From assembly GCA_000697475.1 (NCBI GenBank), contig JNEU01001093.1:1-64000 (forward strand): a stretch of DNA of 64,000 nucleotides, read 5' to 3'. The stretch comes from Lichtheimia corymbifera B2541. Taxonomy: Eukaryota > Mucoromycota > Mucoromycetes > Mucorales > Lichtheimiaceae. Below, in pieces: positions 1-12,243 of this stretch (the stretch's first letter is position 1; each line of letters opens with the position of its first letter). Position numbers and translations under genes: made by a program. The notes below the pieces were generated by a model. That model searched no databases. It was not told the origin of the DNA and saw nothing but the letters and a program-made list of their open reading frames with translations.

Positions 1-1358
1 AACCGTTGCCCCATTCAAGTACAACTACAACCTGCGAACGATTGTCCTGCTTCACCCCATCATGTCAATCCTACAACTGTCTTGATCCGACTGTATATGA
101 CTGAATGGCCAGTTCCATGGCGTGTACTCCCCACTACAGCAACACCCGCATTCCTTGACACTGCACGTTCCCTTGTACACTCTTCTGCCACAACCAATCG
201 TAAAAGCATGCATTCCAGTAGCTGCTATTAGCAAGGTCTTTACTGCATGTCTCAAATGGCGTTCACTCTACTATTACAACACACGCTCTTGCACTCTCCT
301 CTGCCTGACCAAAAGTAGCGGCAGTTGCTATTAGCAAAGTCTTACTCCCATGTCCCAAGTTACTTGCAGCAACTTGCTTTGATACATACGAATTCGAGTG
401 AATGTACGTAAACGACAAACGTTGGTCCCTACTTGATAATCGTGTTGAAAGCTTACAAGGGCGTCAAACGGTGCTTTTATTTCTTTCGTTCACAAGATGC
501 AGCAATGGCACACCTTCCAACTACTAGCTCAGTCTTGGAAACGACATCGCAGCAAGCTTGGCAACGCCATACAACATGTGACAGCATATGAATGATCATG
601 GTTGATATGAAAAGGAATTATGCAACTGGAGAAGGATATATCGTCAAGACCGTTTCTCTGGTAACGATGCAATTGACGCAATGACAAGCAGATTGGATCA
701 AAGACGAGTGCATATTCAACGCTGGTATTGTGCATAAGCTACAGGAAGCAAAGGCAAGTGTATATAGTTCAATGGGATGGGGAGGGACGAGCATGGAAAA
801 ATAGGATGATGGCATTGACCCCGAACACCGTCTTTTCATTCAAGGCGATTGATGCGGTTGAGGATCAGGTTTACAAGCATGGCGTTTTCCAGAAAACTGT
901 AAGTCGTAGGATAATGTAGAGGAACACATAGTTAGACGTATCTGCTGTTTCAAGTAATTAAAAGGATAAACTTTGGTGATATGTGATTGAATGTGGAAGA
1001 GACCATCAACATTGCACGTGATCATCAAGTGTACTACATGAGCGATTGAACCCTTTCTGCAGGAATACATTATCACGATAAGGTCTTTAATGATATGATA
1101 ATGATTGGGAATATGAATGTCACTACGTATGTAATAATAAGAATGAATATCAAAGGTGTGAATGGTTGACATGGCAACGAAGGCGAATGAATCTTGTACT
1201 GCGGCTTTTGATTTGTAGGTTGAACCCAAGACGAGACACACACAAGTGGAGCAATCCTTCTCTTCCCGCCTCTTGTTCTTCACACACACACCGGTTGGTA
1301 ATCTTGCACCACTTGGTCATTACGTGAACAACTGCATTGCTTCAGCACTCTTCTGCCT
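1..1358. other. Region without a recognisable gene
   Basis: Both strands were read. Only short open frames without recognisable motifs are present, the longest a 149-codon frame on the minus strand at 840-1289. On the plus strand, short stretches between about 497 and 900 have coding-like composition and intron-like borders, including a GC-type donor look-alike near 749, but they do not join into one frame. They may be a decayed gene. The last ~70 bases form the 5' leader of the gene that starts at 1359. Confidence 0.5.
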
Positions 1359-4300
1359 ATGGCCGACTCAAAAGCAGCTATAACCAAAGCCAAACTCGCC
1401 GACGGTACCACTGTATCAGTCAACGGTAAGATATCTCATCCTTTTTTGATGGCCCTAAAAATCAAGGCTGGATTTTGACACACATTTATGATAGACCATG
1501 TCTATCTCACCCCAGAGCACTTGGGAGAGTCTTACTACATTGGGCGTATCATGGAGTTCTGTTCCAGTCCCAAACGACGAGGTTTACAAGCGCGCATCGC
1601 ATGGTTCAACCGACCCAAGGATGTCATTAGCCGCAAGTCGTACGATCCCCGACTACTTGTCGCCACCATGCATTCCGATGTCAATCCCATCACGTCTATT
1701 CGCGGCAAGTGCACTGTGACATACAAGAACTATATTCCCAGCAACCAGCTTGATGTCTATAAGCGACAAGATGATCATTTCTATTACCATCAATTATATG
1801 ATCGATACATGCAGCGAGTCTATGACATTATCCCCTCACGACTTGTACAAAATATTCCCATCAACATTCAGCAGGCTCTCTGTGAACGATACGAGTTTGT
1901 GGTTGTGGAGCAAGGCAAAGTAGCTGATTTGACAGTGGCTCGACGTACGTGTTGTGTTTGTCACAGCTGGTGTGCTAGGTAGGATTGATATATACAAAAA
2001 ATTTCCATCCCATTGCACGTGAGATTGACATCTTGTTGCTTTCTAGTGTGAGCTCTGTCAAATGCGCCGCTTGTCAAAAGAACTTTCATATGTCATGCAT
2101 CAATCCTCCTCTGCTACGTAAACCTCCAAAAGGCTTCGCTTGGCAATGTACGTTCTGTACTCGACTCGAACACCAGGATGAAGAAGCATCTTCCACCAAT
2201 AGTAACACAAGCTCAAGTGTTTTGGAAGAGAAACCAAAAAAATCATCGTCATCAGAAAACAAGCGCTTCACAAGGACAACTCGTTCTCAAAGTCAACAAA
2301 AGTCCAACCCATCCATCGTCGTCACTCCAACTACCAATCGACAACAAAGACGATCACGAACAACTACCAACACGGAATCCGAAGGCTCTTATCAAGGTAT
2401 TACTACTACTATTGCTACTATCATATGAACATCGTCATTCATTCTTCCTCTTCTTTTCATAGGCCAACAAAAGCATTATCGTCTGACAAATATGTGGCCA
2501 TTTCGATATTTCGGTGTGAATACTGATATCAATGACGTGCTTGGTAAGCGAGTTATTGGTTTACCTTCATACATGCTCTAATGTATAATGCTAGATGTTG
2601 ATGATCGTATTTATCCACGTGCCCGGAGCAGACTTGGTGCTCGATATCAAGCCGATACGCTTCCTGTTGTCGAATCTACCACCACTACCAAGGAGGACAA
2701 TGGCTCATCCTCACCCATTCTTTCATTCCGTGCACAAGCATTACAGCGATACAAAGCAAAACGGTTGGAAAAAAGGAGTCGCAAACGTCCTACACGGCGC
2801 AATGGTAAGTTCTTTGTCATTGAAATTTGATTCCCAGATTATTGATGGCTCCTTTGTTGTAGATAAGGAATCTTCAGAACCACTCGAGCAAGACGAGGAT
2901 GAAGAATATTTTGAGCGTGGGACCGATGCTACCGTGACAAAGTTGTTTGTTCCAGACAACAGAATGGATGAAGCTATATGTATGTCTGTGAAATCGAAAT
3001 TGGGCATCAGAGAGAGACTTATTTATATTTTCATCAGTGGACCAATATATGGAGAAGGCTAAGACACTGCCAACATTGCCTCTACCACCGTATTCTTCTG
3101 ATTATCAAGATCGTGCCTTGTTGGAGCTTCAAAAAAGCAACCATGATCCCGATCGCGCTCTAGAATCGTTATCCAAGCTTACGACCGAAGACTTTGGATA
3201 TATCGTTGATTGGACCAAAGACGAAGTGAAGAGCTTTGAGGAAGGTGTTACGTTACATGGTCATGATCTTTATCAAGTGGGACGTATGGTGCCAAGTAAA
3301 CGACATGCGGATGTGGTTCGTTTCTTTTTCAAGTGGAAGAAAACGGATCGTTATGAGCCTGTTTATTCGCAGTGGACCAAGGTTTACAAGCCCGCCAAGA
3401 GGTTCAAGAAATGTGATGTTGGCAAATCCATATCACCTGGTGCCGGTGAACCAACTCATCAACAGGATGACAAGAGCAACTACAACAATCATGATTCGGA
3501 AAGTGATGCTGAAAGTGGTGTTGAAGAGCCTGATCCTACTGTGATACGCGTCTCCCCTGAAGCCATGAAGGACTTTGGTTGTGCGAATTGTGGTACAACC
3601 GAATCACGTATATGGAGACGCATGCCCACGGACATCGATCTGAAGCGCAAAGTCTTTCATCAAGTCTTATGCAATGATTGTGGAGAAATCTGGTTGAAAT
3701 ACAGCATCATGCCCAAAACAACGAATGAAGGAGGACAGCGCGGTCGATTCCGATCACCCAAAGCCGGAGGAGGCATGAAGAGAAAACGATTATTGGAAGA
3801 TGGCACATCAAAATCTCGAAAAGTGGGTGATAAAGATGTAAGTTTGAAAGTAATGATCGTTTATGGCGGATGCTCATTCCCACCCTCCCTTTTCCACGCA
3901 GGCTCGCAATATGGTGTTGGCCTTCACACCTTCCTCCTGTGCTGTTTGCAAGCAGATGGGTCCGGATAACAGATTACTGACATGCTACGGCTGCGGAATA
4001 TCAGTACATGATGGTAACATGAATGCCTTTTCATCAATCAAAACGTTTCTTACAAGCTGTAATTAGATTGCTATGGCGCAAATCTCTCTGAAAAGAAGGG
4101 GTGGCATTGCGATGTGTGTGTCAACAAGAAAAATCCTACCGCGTCTTATGTAAGTGAATGTCTCATGGCAGTCATCAAGGATGTAATTGACCTTTTGGAT
4201 TTAGAAATACCAATGTATCCTATGTAACGATTCAACGACCGATACTATACAGCCGCTCAAGCAAACAGCAATGTATAACTGGGTGCATGTATTATGTGCG

Positions 4301-5136
4301 TTATTCGTTCCTGAGACCAAGTTTGTCCATATCAATACGATGCAGCCTGTGGAATACGTAGGTGCTATTAAACCATCTCGTTGGGAACAGGTATGTCATA
4401 TGCTGCTGCGATGATCATCATGCTCATACGTCTATTATAGACCTGTCATCTATGTGAGAAGCGAGGTGGTGTATGCGTTGGTTGTCAAACATGCAAAAAG
4501 CCTATGCATACCGAATGTGCCATAAGGAACAATTATACCGTTGGATTCGAGCTTATCAAGCCATCCGCAGAAAACATGGAAGCAGTGGTTTCAGCTGGGC
4601 GCTTTAATCCCGAATCACCAGCCGGCGTATTGGCCCCGCGGATATGGTGTTCAGAGCATAGCGATGACGTGCCAAACGACACATTTATCAATCTCACTAG
4701 CCGAACATGCGATGAAGAAAATGAGGTAATGTCTTGATGATGATATCATGAAGGATTTCGTATCTAATTAATCTACTAGTCGGTTATTCGCCTTTATGCC
4801 AATCTTTGCAAACAAGTTGAATCCGGGACAACACCAGCCACGCGACGCTACAAGGCCGTGGTTACTGCTTGTAACAAGACTGCCGATTGGCGTTCCACCC
4901 CTGAATTATCAACAGCATCATCCTTATCGCCTACGATTACTGCTACTACCGAACCGTCCTTTTCATCTCCTAGTGATGTTGCACGGCAACCCATACCCGC
5001 ATTCGACGCCGTCCATCCAGCATGTAGTCAATGTCCTATCACCTACTCCCCTTATTGGTGGAAAGCCAATGTCGCTTCCGATGCCCTACTCTGTCATCGT
5101 TGCTATTGGAGCCATCATCCGAATTCTGTATCGTAA
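1359..5136 (+). CDS. SNT2: SNT2-like BAH-PHD-ELM2-SANT-GATA chromatin reader
   Basis: Multi-exon gene starting MADSKAAITK; intron 1 begins right after the first ~23 codons. Domains in order: a BAH domain (starts DHVYLTPEHLGESYYIGRI); a first PHD finger with Cys pairs CCVC, CAAC and CTFC around HMSC and the PPLLRKPPKGFAW signature typical of fungal Snt2; a Ser/Thr-rich linker; an ELM2 region (MWPFRYFGVNTDINDVLD); a SANT domain (VDWTKDEVKSFEEGVTLHG); a GATA-like zinc finger (CANCGTTESRIWRR with a second CNDC pair); a second PHD (CAVCKQMGPDNRLLTCYGC); an extended PHD ending CVGCQTCKKPMHTECA; and a C-terminal CxxC finger. Yeast Snt2 and fission yeast Snt2 bind chromatin with the Rpd3/Ecm5 or Lid2 complexes and take part in stress transcription and histone turnover. 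The full architecture is present without a break. Internal exon borders are hand-derived. Confidence 0.87.
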
Positions 5137-5472
5137 AATGAATCTTCCTCTCCCCTCCCCACAAAAGTATTTGTAATTCTCTTATTAAGCCCCCACCCAT
5201 GTATGTAGTAATTTCTCGCTCATTTGTAATCGTTTCTCCGTTTAATAATACATGTACACTTTTCGTATATTATGATGGTTTACAATGCAAGCAGTAATGC
5301 CAATTCGACTACAAGTTGTTATAGACGAGGAGATTAGTCGACTGGCGTTAAATGCGATAGGCCTTGGTAGTTGCTGATATGAACCCTGCCCTCACACGGA
5401 GAACTTTTCTGCAGCCTTGGGCATATGCCCTCCTTCTGGGAGTGGGAACGGCAGTTCTGTGGTATCTTCTTT
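5137..5472. other. Intergenic, 3' side of SNT2-like gene
   Basis: AT-rich sequence with TAATAATA-type stretches, fitting the 3' UTR and polyadenylation zone of the upstream gene. I see no coding region or RNA gene. Confidence 0.5.
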
Positions 5473-6444
5473 TTATCCATTCAGCTGCTTAATCAAGTGA
5501 TCAATAGCTACCTCTTCAAGGGTGCCAGCAATAACATATTTTCTGATAATGTTCACGTCTTGTTTCAAACGCTGGTGCGCATTTCGTTTCCTCACGTCGG
5601 GCTGGTGTTGTAATAACTTTACGAAGTTATTGACTGCCGTCCAGTCCCTTGGGAATTCCATGATCCAATAGTCTGAAAATGCGTGCACTTTTGTCACCAA
5701 CAAAGGAGTCCCAAATTTCCCATAAGACTGAGGTTGCCTTTAACCTATAAATGATAGGTATACCTATCACAAAAGATCCATCAAGGAACACAGCAGCCAA
5801 GTGTGTTATGCAACAACGATCAATGAAGTGAGCCACATAGATGAAAGCATGAGTACCCTCATTTTGGGGATTGCATAAAGACCATCCTTGAGGGTTACTA
5901 AGGGTCATTGATTGACGATGGTATGCATACAAGCAAAGAGAAAGGGTGTGTAATAGTTTTGGTGACAACAGCCTTGTTTATATGTGAGTGGGCGTGGGAA
6001 TTGTTGTGATGATGAGTCGAACTGATAAAGTGGTCAAGCACCTTGGGAGTGGCGAACCGAAGTGATGCACAAATCCACCTGCGGCTTGAAAGGTGATTTT
6101 TTGTAGGTGACATAAGTATGTCCCCAAAGATATCCATGTTGCTGCTTGTTGACCACTCTTTTAGTTGTATCACATTATCACTATAAGCAACAGCGTGCAT
6201 ACCTTTGAATCTTGATGTCGTGTAAGCTTCCTGCCTTTAGGTGCCATGACCGCCTTCGTGGACAAATGTAGTTGTCATCATTCTCAAAAGTAGAGTAATG
6301 TGCCACTTTCTTTTCTGATAACACGGCAGTATTTCTCTCTGATTTTGGGTCAGATTCATCCTCACTCCTACGCCTCTTACTCCTCTTAACGCCAGTTCCC
6401 ATCCAAATGTTCGCCAGTAATTCCTGAAAAAAGTGTTTATGCAC
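5473..6444 (-). pseudogene. Decayed coding region of unknown family
   Basis: Minus-strand frames read like protein but do not connect. The segment from 6444 (rich in Lys/Arg/Ser/Glu) is followed without room for an intron by a second frame (HAVAYSDNVIQLKEWSTSS), offset by one base near 6200. A third frame (THAFIYVAHFIDRCCITHLA) jumps again near 5690 into YWIMEFPRDWTAVNNFVKLL, which ends at a stop at 5473. At both jumps the frames overlap with no good donor-acceptor pair, so frameshifts are the simplest reading. The family is not recognised. It lies directly downstream of the deacylase-like gene, 15 bp from its stop. It could instead be a live gene with unusual splicing. Confidence 0.35.
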
Positions 6445-6458
6445 CCAAAAAGCATCGT

Positions 6459-7659
6459 CTATTCTAAATCAAGCACGAGACAATTTGTAGCCTTGATAAA
6501 GTCTTGCACAGGTAGTGCGACCTTCCAATCGATATGACCCGCACCCATCACGAACGTAGATGGCTAACAAACAAGGCACATATGAGGACTCGTCCATTAT
6601 TACTTGATGCATTTGCTTACCGAAAGCTTTGTGATCGATTCAGCCAAGATGATTGGTATCTGCTTATCCATGCCAATAGGGGTCACGCCTCCCGTGCGGA
6701 AGCCTGTCAATTCGAAAGAGATCTAGAATGAATTCTAAGAGTTAGAGTATTTTCATATATAATCACTAAAGGGACGTTTACTTGCCTCGTGTTTTGCTAA
6801 TCTGAAGTTGTAGAATTTCTTTCCTGCTGGCTTCTCCACAAGGCCACGGTAGTAGTCAAGTAGCTTGGCAGTGTTGACAGGGGCAATGTACTATAGATTA
6901 CATAAGCACTCCATGATGATGATGGTGTATCCTGGTCCTTTGATCACGACGTACCTGAGTCACTACACAGACGTATCTAGGATACACACCTTTTCAAGTT
7001 GTTGATTAATATTTCGAATACATCAAGATGCCACTTTCCAATAACATACTTTCATCCAATCCAAGTTTCTCAGAGTAGCCTTGATTGACCATCACCACTG
7101 TTTTGCACATGTGAGCTGGGGATGGAGCCAATACACGAAAACTAGCATTATGATAATTAGCACAATAGGGTTGCTATCCCAACATCATTGACATGGTTAC
7201 TCACGCACGCTGTCGCAAGGGCCAATCGTAATAGTCGCTCTCGACATGATAATACCGGGCTACTTTGGTCAAACCGAGTTGATCACACCCTTTTTGTACC
7301 TAAAGGAGGAGGATAGAATAGTCTTAGCATAGTGAAGAGAATATCACGTGGCTCACTGTCATACCTTGCCGACCGAATCTTGGAAATCAGCTGTGACATT
7401 GACTTGCTCGACTCCATTGTCCCACTGGTCATGGTAATGATCGGCAAAGCCTTTATAGAGTTCGACTATATCAGCGTTAAGAGACTATTGGAGAGGTTGC
7501 TTAGTTGCTACGACTTGAGGAATTCGGATTGGGTTTTACCTCGATCGCAAGTTGCAGATCGTTTGACAGGTCACCAACAAACATTTGGGGGTTAAAAGCG
7601 GGGTATATCCTTTGGCTCTGTGTTCCTGGAGAAATGACAACCAACACCGTCTTCACCAT
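6459..7659 (-). CDS. YbaK/ProRS-editing-domain aminoacyl-tRNA deacylase-like protein
   Basis: Seven or eight short exons join in frame: MVKTVLVVIS start (exon 1 7540-7659), exon 2 7365-7484, exon 3 7205-7299, and so on to the stop at 6459. The C-terminal half carries the hallmarks of the YbaK/aminoacyl-tRNA synthetase-associated domain: the conserved Lys in MCKTVVMV, the FELTGFRTGGVTPIGM block and the closing FVMGAGHIDWKVALPV block. Members of this family hydrolyse mischarged tRNAs in trans or act as the editing domain of prolyl-tRNA synthetase; the substrate here is unknown. The N-terminal ~80 residues (CDQLGLTKVARYYHVESDYY follows) are not assigned. One intron (6723-6785) uses a GC donor. 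The protein is about 260 residues, longer than a bare YbaK domain (~160). Likely cytosolic; no signal peptide is seen. Confidence 0.78.
6723..6785 (-). other. GC-AG intron in the YbaK-domain gene
   Basis: On the minus strand the exon ends CACGAG and is followed by gcaagtaaac; the intron ends tctag before ATCTCTTTCGAATTG. Splicing here gives an uninterrupted KHEISFELTGFRTGG. Using the GT two bases inside (phase 1) would shift the frame and destroy the domain. AG|GCAAGT is the known consensus for GC donors. Confidence 0.75.
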
Positions 7660-7883
7660 ATAGAGTAGTGATGATCTCTTCTTTTTATTGCAACAGACTC
7701 CACCACCTCCCCAAATCTTTATCACGTATATAATAATAAACCGCCATTGCCAACACAATAGAGATCAAGCATATAAGAAGAGAAAGAATATACATGTACT
7801 ACCCAGGTACAATATAGGTTTAATATGACTTTCGGATGATTCATGGAAAGGTATATGACGATGATGATGATGGTGTTGATTTT

Positions 7884-10534
7884 CTATGCTTTTATCTCGT
7901 GATGCTTCTTTTCCAAAGATCGTCGTTTCTTGTTGGGTTTGTCGACTCTCGGTCGCCTAGCAGCTTTGTGTTTGTTGTCTGGGAACCGTTTACTGGGGGC
8001 ACTGTGATGAGTATGCAATAGCTTTTGTGTGTTTTGCTCCTGGAGCGAAGTGTCAATCAAAGATTCACATTTTTCCTTCAATTCCAATCCTTGTTCTTGT
8101 GCTGTGGTGAAGATATGAGGATATCGAAGACTATAGCGCATTTCATTCATTGAGTCAGTACAGCTTTTTATCGATAAAAGTATACACATGTACCTTAACC
8201 ACATGTAAAGCATAATAATCTTGTGCGAGTTCTCCAAGTCATCCAAGGCTTTTGGTGTGCGTGCTGGTTTCTCAGGCAATTCAACAAACTGCTCAAGCTC
8301 ACAGGGCTCATCCTGGCTGAATTTTTCTGCCATCTCTTGAAAAGTTGCCACGCACTTTGGTTTGCGGACTGGCACAGGCGCCATGACCAGCTGGTACCTG
8401 TCACGTAAATCCAACGAAATATGGTCGATGGCATCCGCCAAAACCTATTTGAAATAGGATATTAGCTTACCGCTGAACATATCTATATGATATATCACTT
8501 GCCTTTGTATCATCCAAGTTGCACAAAAAGTATGTACCACTCACGGTTGCGAGATCTTGAAACCGTTGCTAGAGAGAGCTCATGATAAATACATGCCATT
8601 CCTTCTTCATATGACCTTCAAGCTTACCAGCAAGGTCGAGAACCGGTCATTAGGCATCTGAAGCGCAAAAAGTTCAATAATGTCGATTGTTGGTTGAAGG
8701 CCTGCTGACTATGATTGGTGATAAGTAAAATGAATAACATGACTCAAAACAGACAATGGCTTACAGTAAGCATTTGAGTAGGAGAATTCATGGCTTCTTG
8801 AACATAAGATAAATCAGCAGAATTGAGCCTAGAAGAGTATTAGGCACCTGTTCATAAGGAAAAGAAATCAACTTGCTTACGTTGTTATTTCGCCTGATGC
8901 ATAAGCTGTACCGAAGCGTCCAGCACGACCACCAATTTGCTTGAGTTGTGGGAATGTGATATAACGTTGCGCCTTTCCATCAAACTTTTGAACTGTGGCA
9001 AACACAATACGCTTGATATTTCTACAAAGGATATCATTCATGAGCATCAATCCTGCCATATAACCATGCAACTCACAAGTTAAGTCCCATGCCAATTGCA
9101 TCTGAAGCCACAAGTACATTAACAGGACTTTCTGGGTCGTTGAATGTTTGCGCTTGTAATGCACGTAGTTCTATCCATTGGAGTGAGTGGCTTGCTCTAT
9201 AAGCTATTACTTTCATGCGTACCTGGAGGCAAACCACCATACACCACAGCACATTTCAATCCAGTCTCCAACTCGATCTTTTGCTTGATATCGAAAATAT
9301 GGCCGCGTGAAAAGGTGACCACACAATCGCCCTTGCGGATCTTTGTCCAATCGTTGTTGAGGGTGTATTTGACCACATTGACAGGTGTCAAGCGCTTGTA
9401 TTCATTGACCTCCACGTGATCACCGAGATCCTCGCAAATATCCTTGACTAATGGCACTGCAGACGCTTCACCACACAAATGAATTTCCTTGGCAGGCAAA
9501 CCCAATAATGCTTGTGTCCAAGCCCATCCTCGTTGTGGATCAGCAATCATTTGAATTTCATCAATCACTGCCACCTCCAATGGTTTATGCACATTGGCCA
9601 TCTCAATTGTCGAACTTGTCAGCGCTGCAGTCGGTGACACCTCTCGTTTCTCTTCGCCAGTCAACAGATTGCATTCCACTCCACCCGTGTTCATCTTTTG
9701 AAAGACTTCATGTGCCAATAAACGCAAGGGGCCACAATATACACCCGATTTGGCTTCGGCAAGTCGACGCAGTGCATGATACGTTTTGCCACTGTTGGTA
9801 GGTCCCACATGCATGATGATCTTCCTATTCGCTCATTAGATGACAGGCACTTGAGATATATGCATAATCATACCTTTGCATTTGTCGTGCTTCGGGGAAC
9901 CATTCTGCAGGAAATCTTAAATCACTGACTTGTTTTAAGGAACGAAGACTTTCTTGAATATGCTCGGGTAAATGCGGCTCGGCATAATTGTAGAATGATG
10001 TCAAGAGGACACGATCGATGGATGCTTTATATAATATCAGAAAATCAATCCAACACTGACAAGGAATTTGTACTTACCAATACCTTCATCCGGATTGTAG
10101 CCTTCAAGAACAGCTTTTGCATTGCATCCTTCCACATTTCCTTCAAGGGCCTCTACGACAAATTCGCTGGATAGCTGTTTGTGCAACTTGCCGCGGATAC
10201 CCATGCCAGCTGCTTTCTTTTGTAGCATGCCATTACTGCGAAACGCTTTGAGTCTTGCCTGTAACACTTTGATGATACATGTTATTGATCCTATCCATGA
10301 TCATCACAGTGAAATGCCCTCACCTCTTTTCGCCCATGATAACGTTGGCTTTTGTGTTCGTATCCGTGCAGCGGTCAAGGCTGGTATACCTCGGTGCTTT
10401 TGAGTGAGAGATCGGCAAGCAGGAGAGGTTGTTGATAATGACGCACGCGCATGCCAATACACCCGAGAAGGTCGAGTCGATTGCCGTACAAAACAAGTTG
10501 TGCGCTGAAGAAAGAAAATATACTGTTCAATCAT
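7884..10534 (-). CDS. SUV3: Mitochondrial ATP-dependent RNA helicase SUV3
   Basis: Eleven or so exons. The start MIEQYIFFLQRTTCFVRQST opens an Arg/Ser/Thr-rich, acid-poor leader that looks like a mitochondrial targeting peptide. Core motifs: Walker A in HVGPTNSGKTYHALRRL, the DEIQ Walker B (AVIDEIQMI), SRG/GGLPP region, SDAIGMGLNL and the motif VI QIGGRAGRFG. The C-terminal SUV3 region has CVATFQEMAEKF and a YMWLSLRYPHIF join across an intron, then a basic tail (KKRRSLEKKHHEIKA). SUV3 unwinds RNA for the mitochondrial degradosome with an RNase II-type nuclease. The intron at 8445-8502 has a GC donor. The helicase core is unmistakable; the first exon is less certain because a start further upstream cannot be excluded. 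Confidence 0.9.
8445..8502 (-). other. GC-AG intron in SUV3
   Basis: The minus-strand exon ends GATACAAAG, followed by gcaagtgata, and the acceptor is ttcaaatag before GTTTTGGCGGATGCC. The join reads CNLDDTKVLADAIDHISLDL in frame, matching the SUV3 family. No GT donor gives a phase-compatible join. Confidence 0.75.
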
Positions 10535-11360
10535 GAGCCGATCGCAGTAGTGTTGGAAGAGAGCGCGAACGACGTCCGTTGTCAAAGCAGAGAGGGAGAG
10601 AAATACCCAAATTTGGAGATGGCTTGTTGATGCCGCCGCACGGCTTTTCTTGTCAACAACCCCCTCCCCTTTTAACCCCCCTGTGTGCGTGTGTGGACTT
10701 GCAGTGACAATATACCTGGTCATCCCATACATGTGTCTATAACAATGGCATGTTTCTATCGCATAAACCAACCCCTTTAATGCCATAAAAGAAAGATAAA
10801 AAATTCTGAAGAGGCTTTGGAAAAACTTTAAGGACATTTAGGCAAATGTTTCATGTGATGCGAGTGAGGATGAATTATGCAAAGGCCATTATGAACTTGG
10901 GTGATTGTCATTGTCCTGGAGCCGATGGTAACCATGACAAACACGTGATCGTGTTGCTAGGACAATGAGCTATTATGCCAACTAACCATCCCTTGTGATA
11001 CGTATGACTCTTTCTTTGTGATCCCATCCAGCCAACAATGGGGCCCACGAAGAAATTTGACTTTTTATGATACACTTTGATGATTATGTTTTATGTGAAT
11101 GAATGAGACAAGGTGGTATGACAAGGAGGTGGTGGTGGGAGAATGTGAGATATGAAATGCGTGTATATACTACTCCAATGTCATATATATCTAAACTACC
11201 ACTATTCGGGGGAGGGGAGGATGATGAGTTGCAGGTAAAAAGTTGAATGTAGGTGAAAGGCTCGGACATTGACGGGCATAATGATAATAGATGATGATGC
11301 GAATGTTGCTGTTGTTGTTGTTCTTGTTGGTACACACCCTTTACTCGATCGGTCCCCAAT
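10535..11360. other. Intergenic between SUV3 and HAPSTR1-like gene
   Basis: Contains the SUV3 promoter side and the 3' flank of the next minus-strand gene. C-rich and CA-rich runs occur near 10655-10700. Frames here are short or read through low-complexity sequence; no gene is supported. Confidence 0.5.
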
Positions 11361-12053
11361 TTACTTTGACTTGTTTCGTTTCATTGAAGGTTCTGAAGAA
11401 TCCACATCCATGTTGCTCAAAGTCCTTCCCATGAAAGATAATTCATTACCCACATGTCGTCGCTTTAGGGTATCTCCCATGTTCTCTTGAAGATGATGTT
11501 GTTGTTGTTGTTGCTGAGGATGAACCATCCATGGAGATCCCATCATAGATCCATAAGGTACGCGTGGCGATAATGTAGGAGGTGTAAAGGTGAATTGAGT
11601 ATTGGGATCGATCTGGAATATACTCTTATCAACTATGGCATCTTGATGTTTTTGGTCGGGTGTAGGCGTGGAAAGATGGTTGTGAGTGGTAGTCGTGTGG
11701 GTGGAGGTATTGTTGGTAGTGGTAGTAGTAGTAGCAGAAGCAGTGGTTGTCGTGGTGCTGGTGGAGCCATCTAGAACACCATCTGATCCAAGCTCTGCCA
11801 TGAGCTGTTCGTCTTTGCGTTGTGCGAATTCGAGTAAATCCTCCACGGCAATGTGTGTTGATCCGTGAGCATGGGTCCGTGTAAACTCGAATAGGTCCTG
11901 GAAGGCTTGTTGGTAGCCGGCAGCAAAACCTCGACGATTCTGTGCTAAGGCGTCTTTGTACAAGTTGGTCACCTTGACAGCCGCTGCTTTGAACGAATCC
12001 ATGAGAGCATGTTCGGTCGATTCGTACGAATTCAAAATAGATCGGTTATCCAT
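11361..12053 (-). CDS. HAPSTR1/C16orf72-like (UPF0472) protein
   Basis: Single exon of 230 codons, start MDNRSILNSY. Residues ~15-85 (DSFKAAAVKVTNLYKDAL and RGFAAGYQQAFQDL) resemble the conserved block of the C16orf72/HAPSTR1 family, whose human member binds the HUWE1 ubiquitin ligase and tunes stress signalling. The rest is disordered: a Thr-rich run, a Gln run (HPQQQQQQHHLQ) and a basic C-terminus (MKRNKSK) that could act as a nuclear signal. The upstream in-frame ATG at 12140 would add a hydrophobic leader of 29 residues, but the 12053 start begins at the conserved block and is preferred. Function in fungi is not established; assignment rests on the short block only. Confidence 0.6.
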   Translation of the reverse strand: MDNRSILNSYESTEHALMDSFKAAAVKVTNLYKDALAQNRRGFAAGYQQAFQDLFEFTRTHAHGSTHIAVEDLLEFAQRKDEQLMAELGSDGVLDGSTSTTTTTASATTTTTTNNTSTHTTTTHNHLSTPTPDQKHQDAIVDKSIFQIDPNTQFTFTPPTLSPRVPYGSMMGSPWMVHPQQQQQQHHLQENMGDTLKRRHVGNELSFMGRTLSNMDVDSSEPSMKRNKSK

Positions 12054-12243
12054 GAAGGAGAAGTAGAGCAAAAAGAGAGAAAAACGAGAGCGAGAGAAAG
12101 AAAGAAAGAAAGGGATGGAGATGGAAATACCACAAGCCAAATTTCAAAGGTTCCTCAGCAATGAAACAATAAAACGTCATGAATGGTATCTTTATTTGCA
12201 AATGTAATAAATGCTAAATGGTCTAAAAGCAATGAGAATGATA

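Noticed and set aside
840..1289. 149-codon open frame on the minus strand
   Set aside because: Composition is not protein-like (Ile/His/Tyr-rich from AT-rich DNA), there is no motif and it does not join to neighbours.
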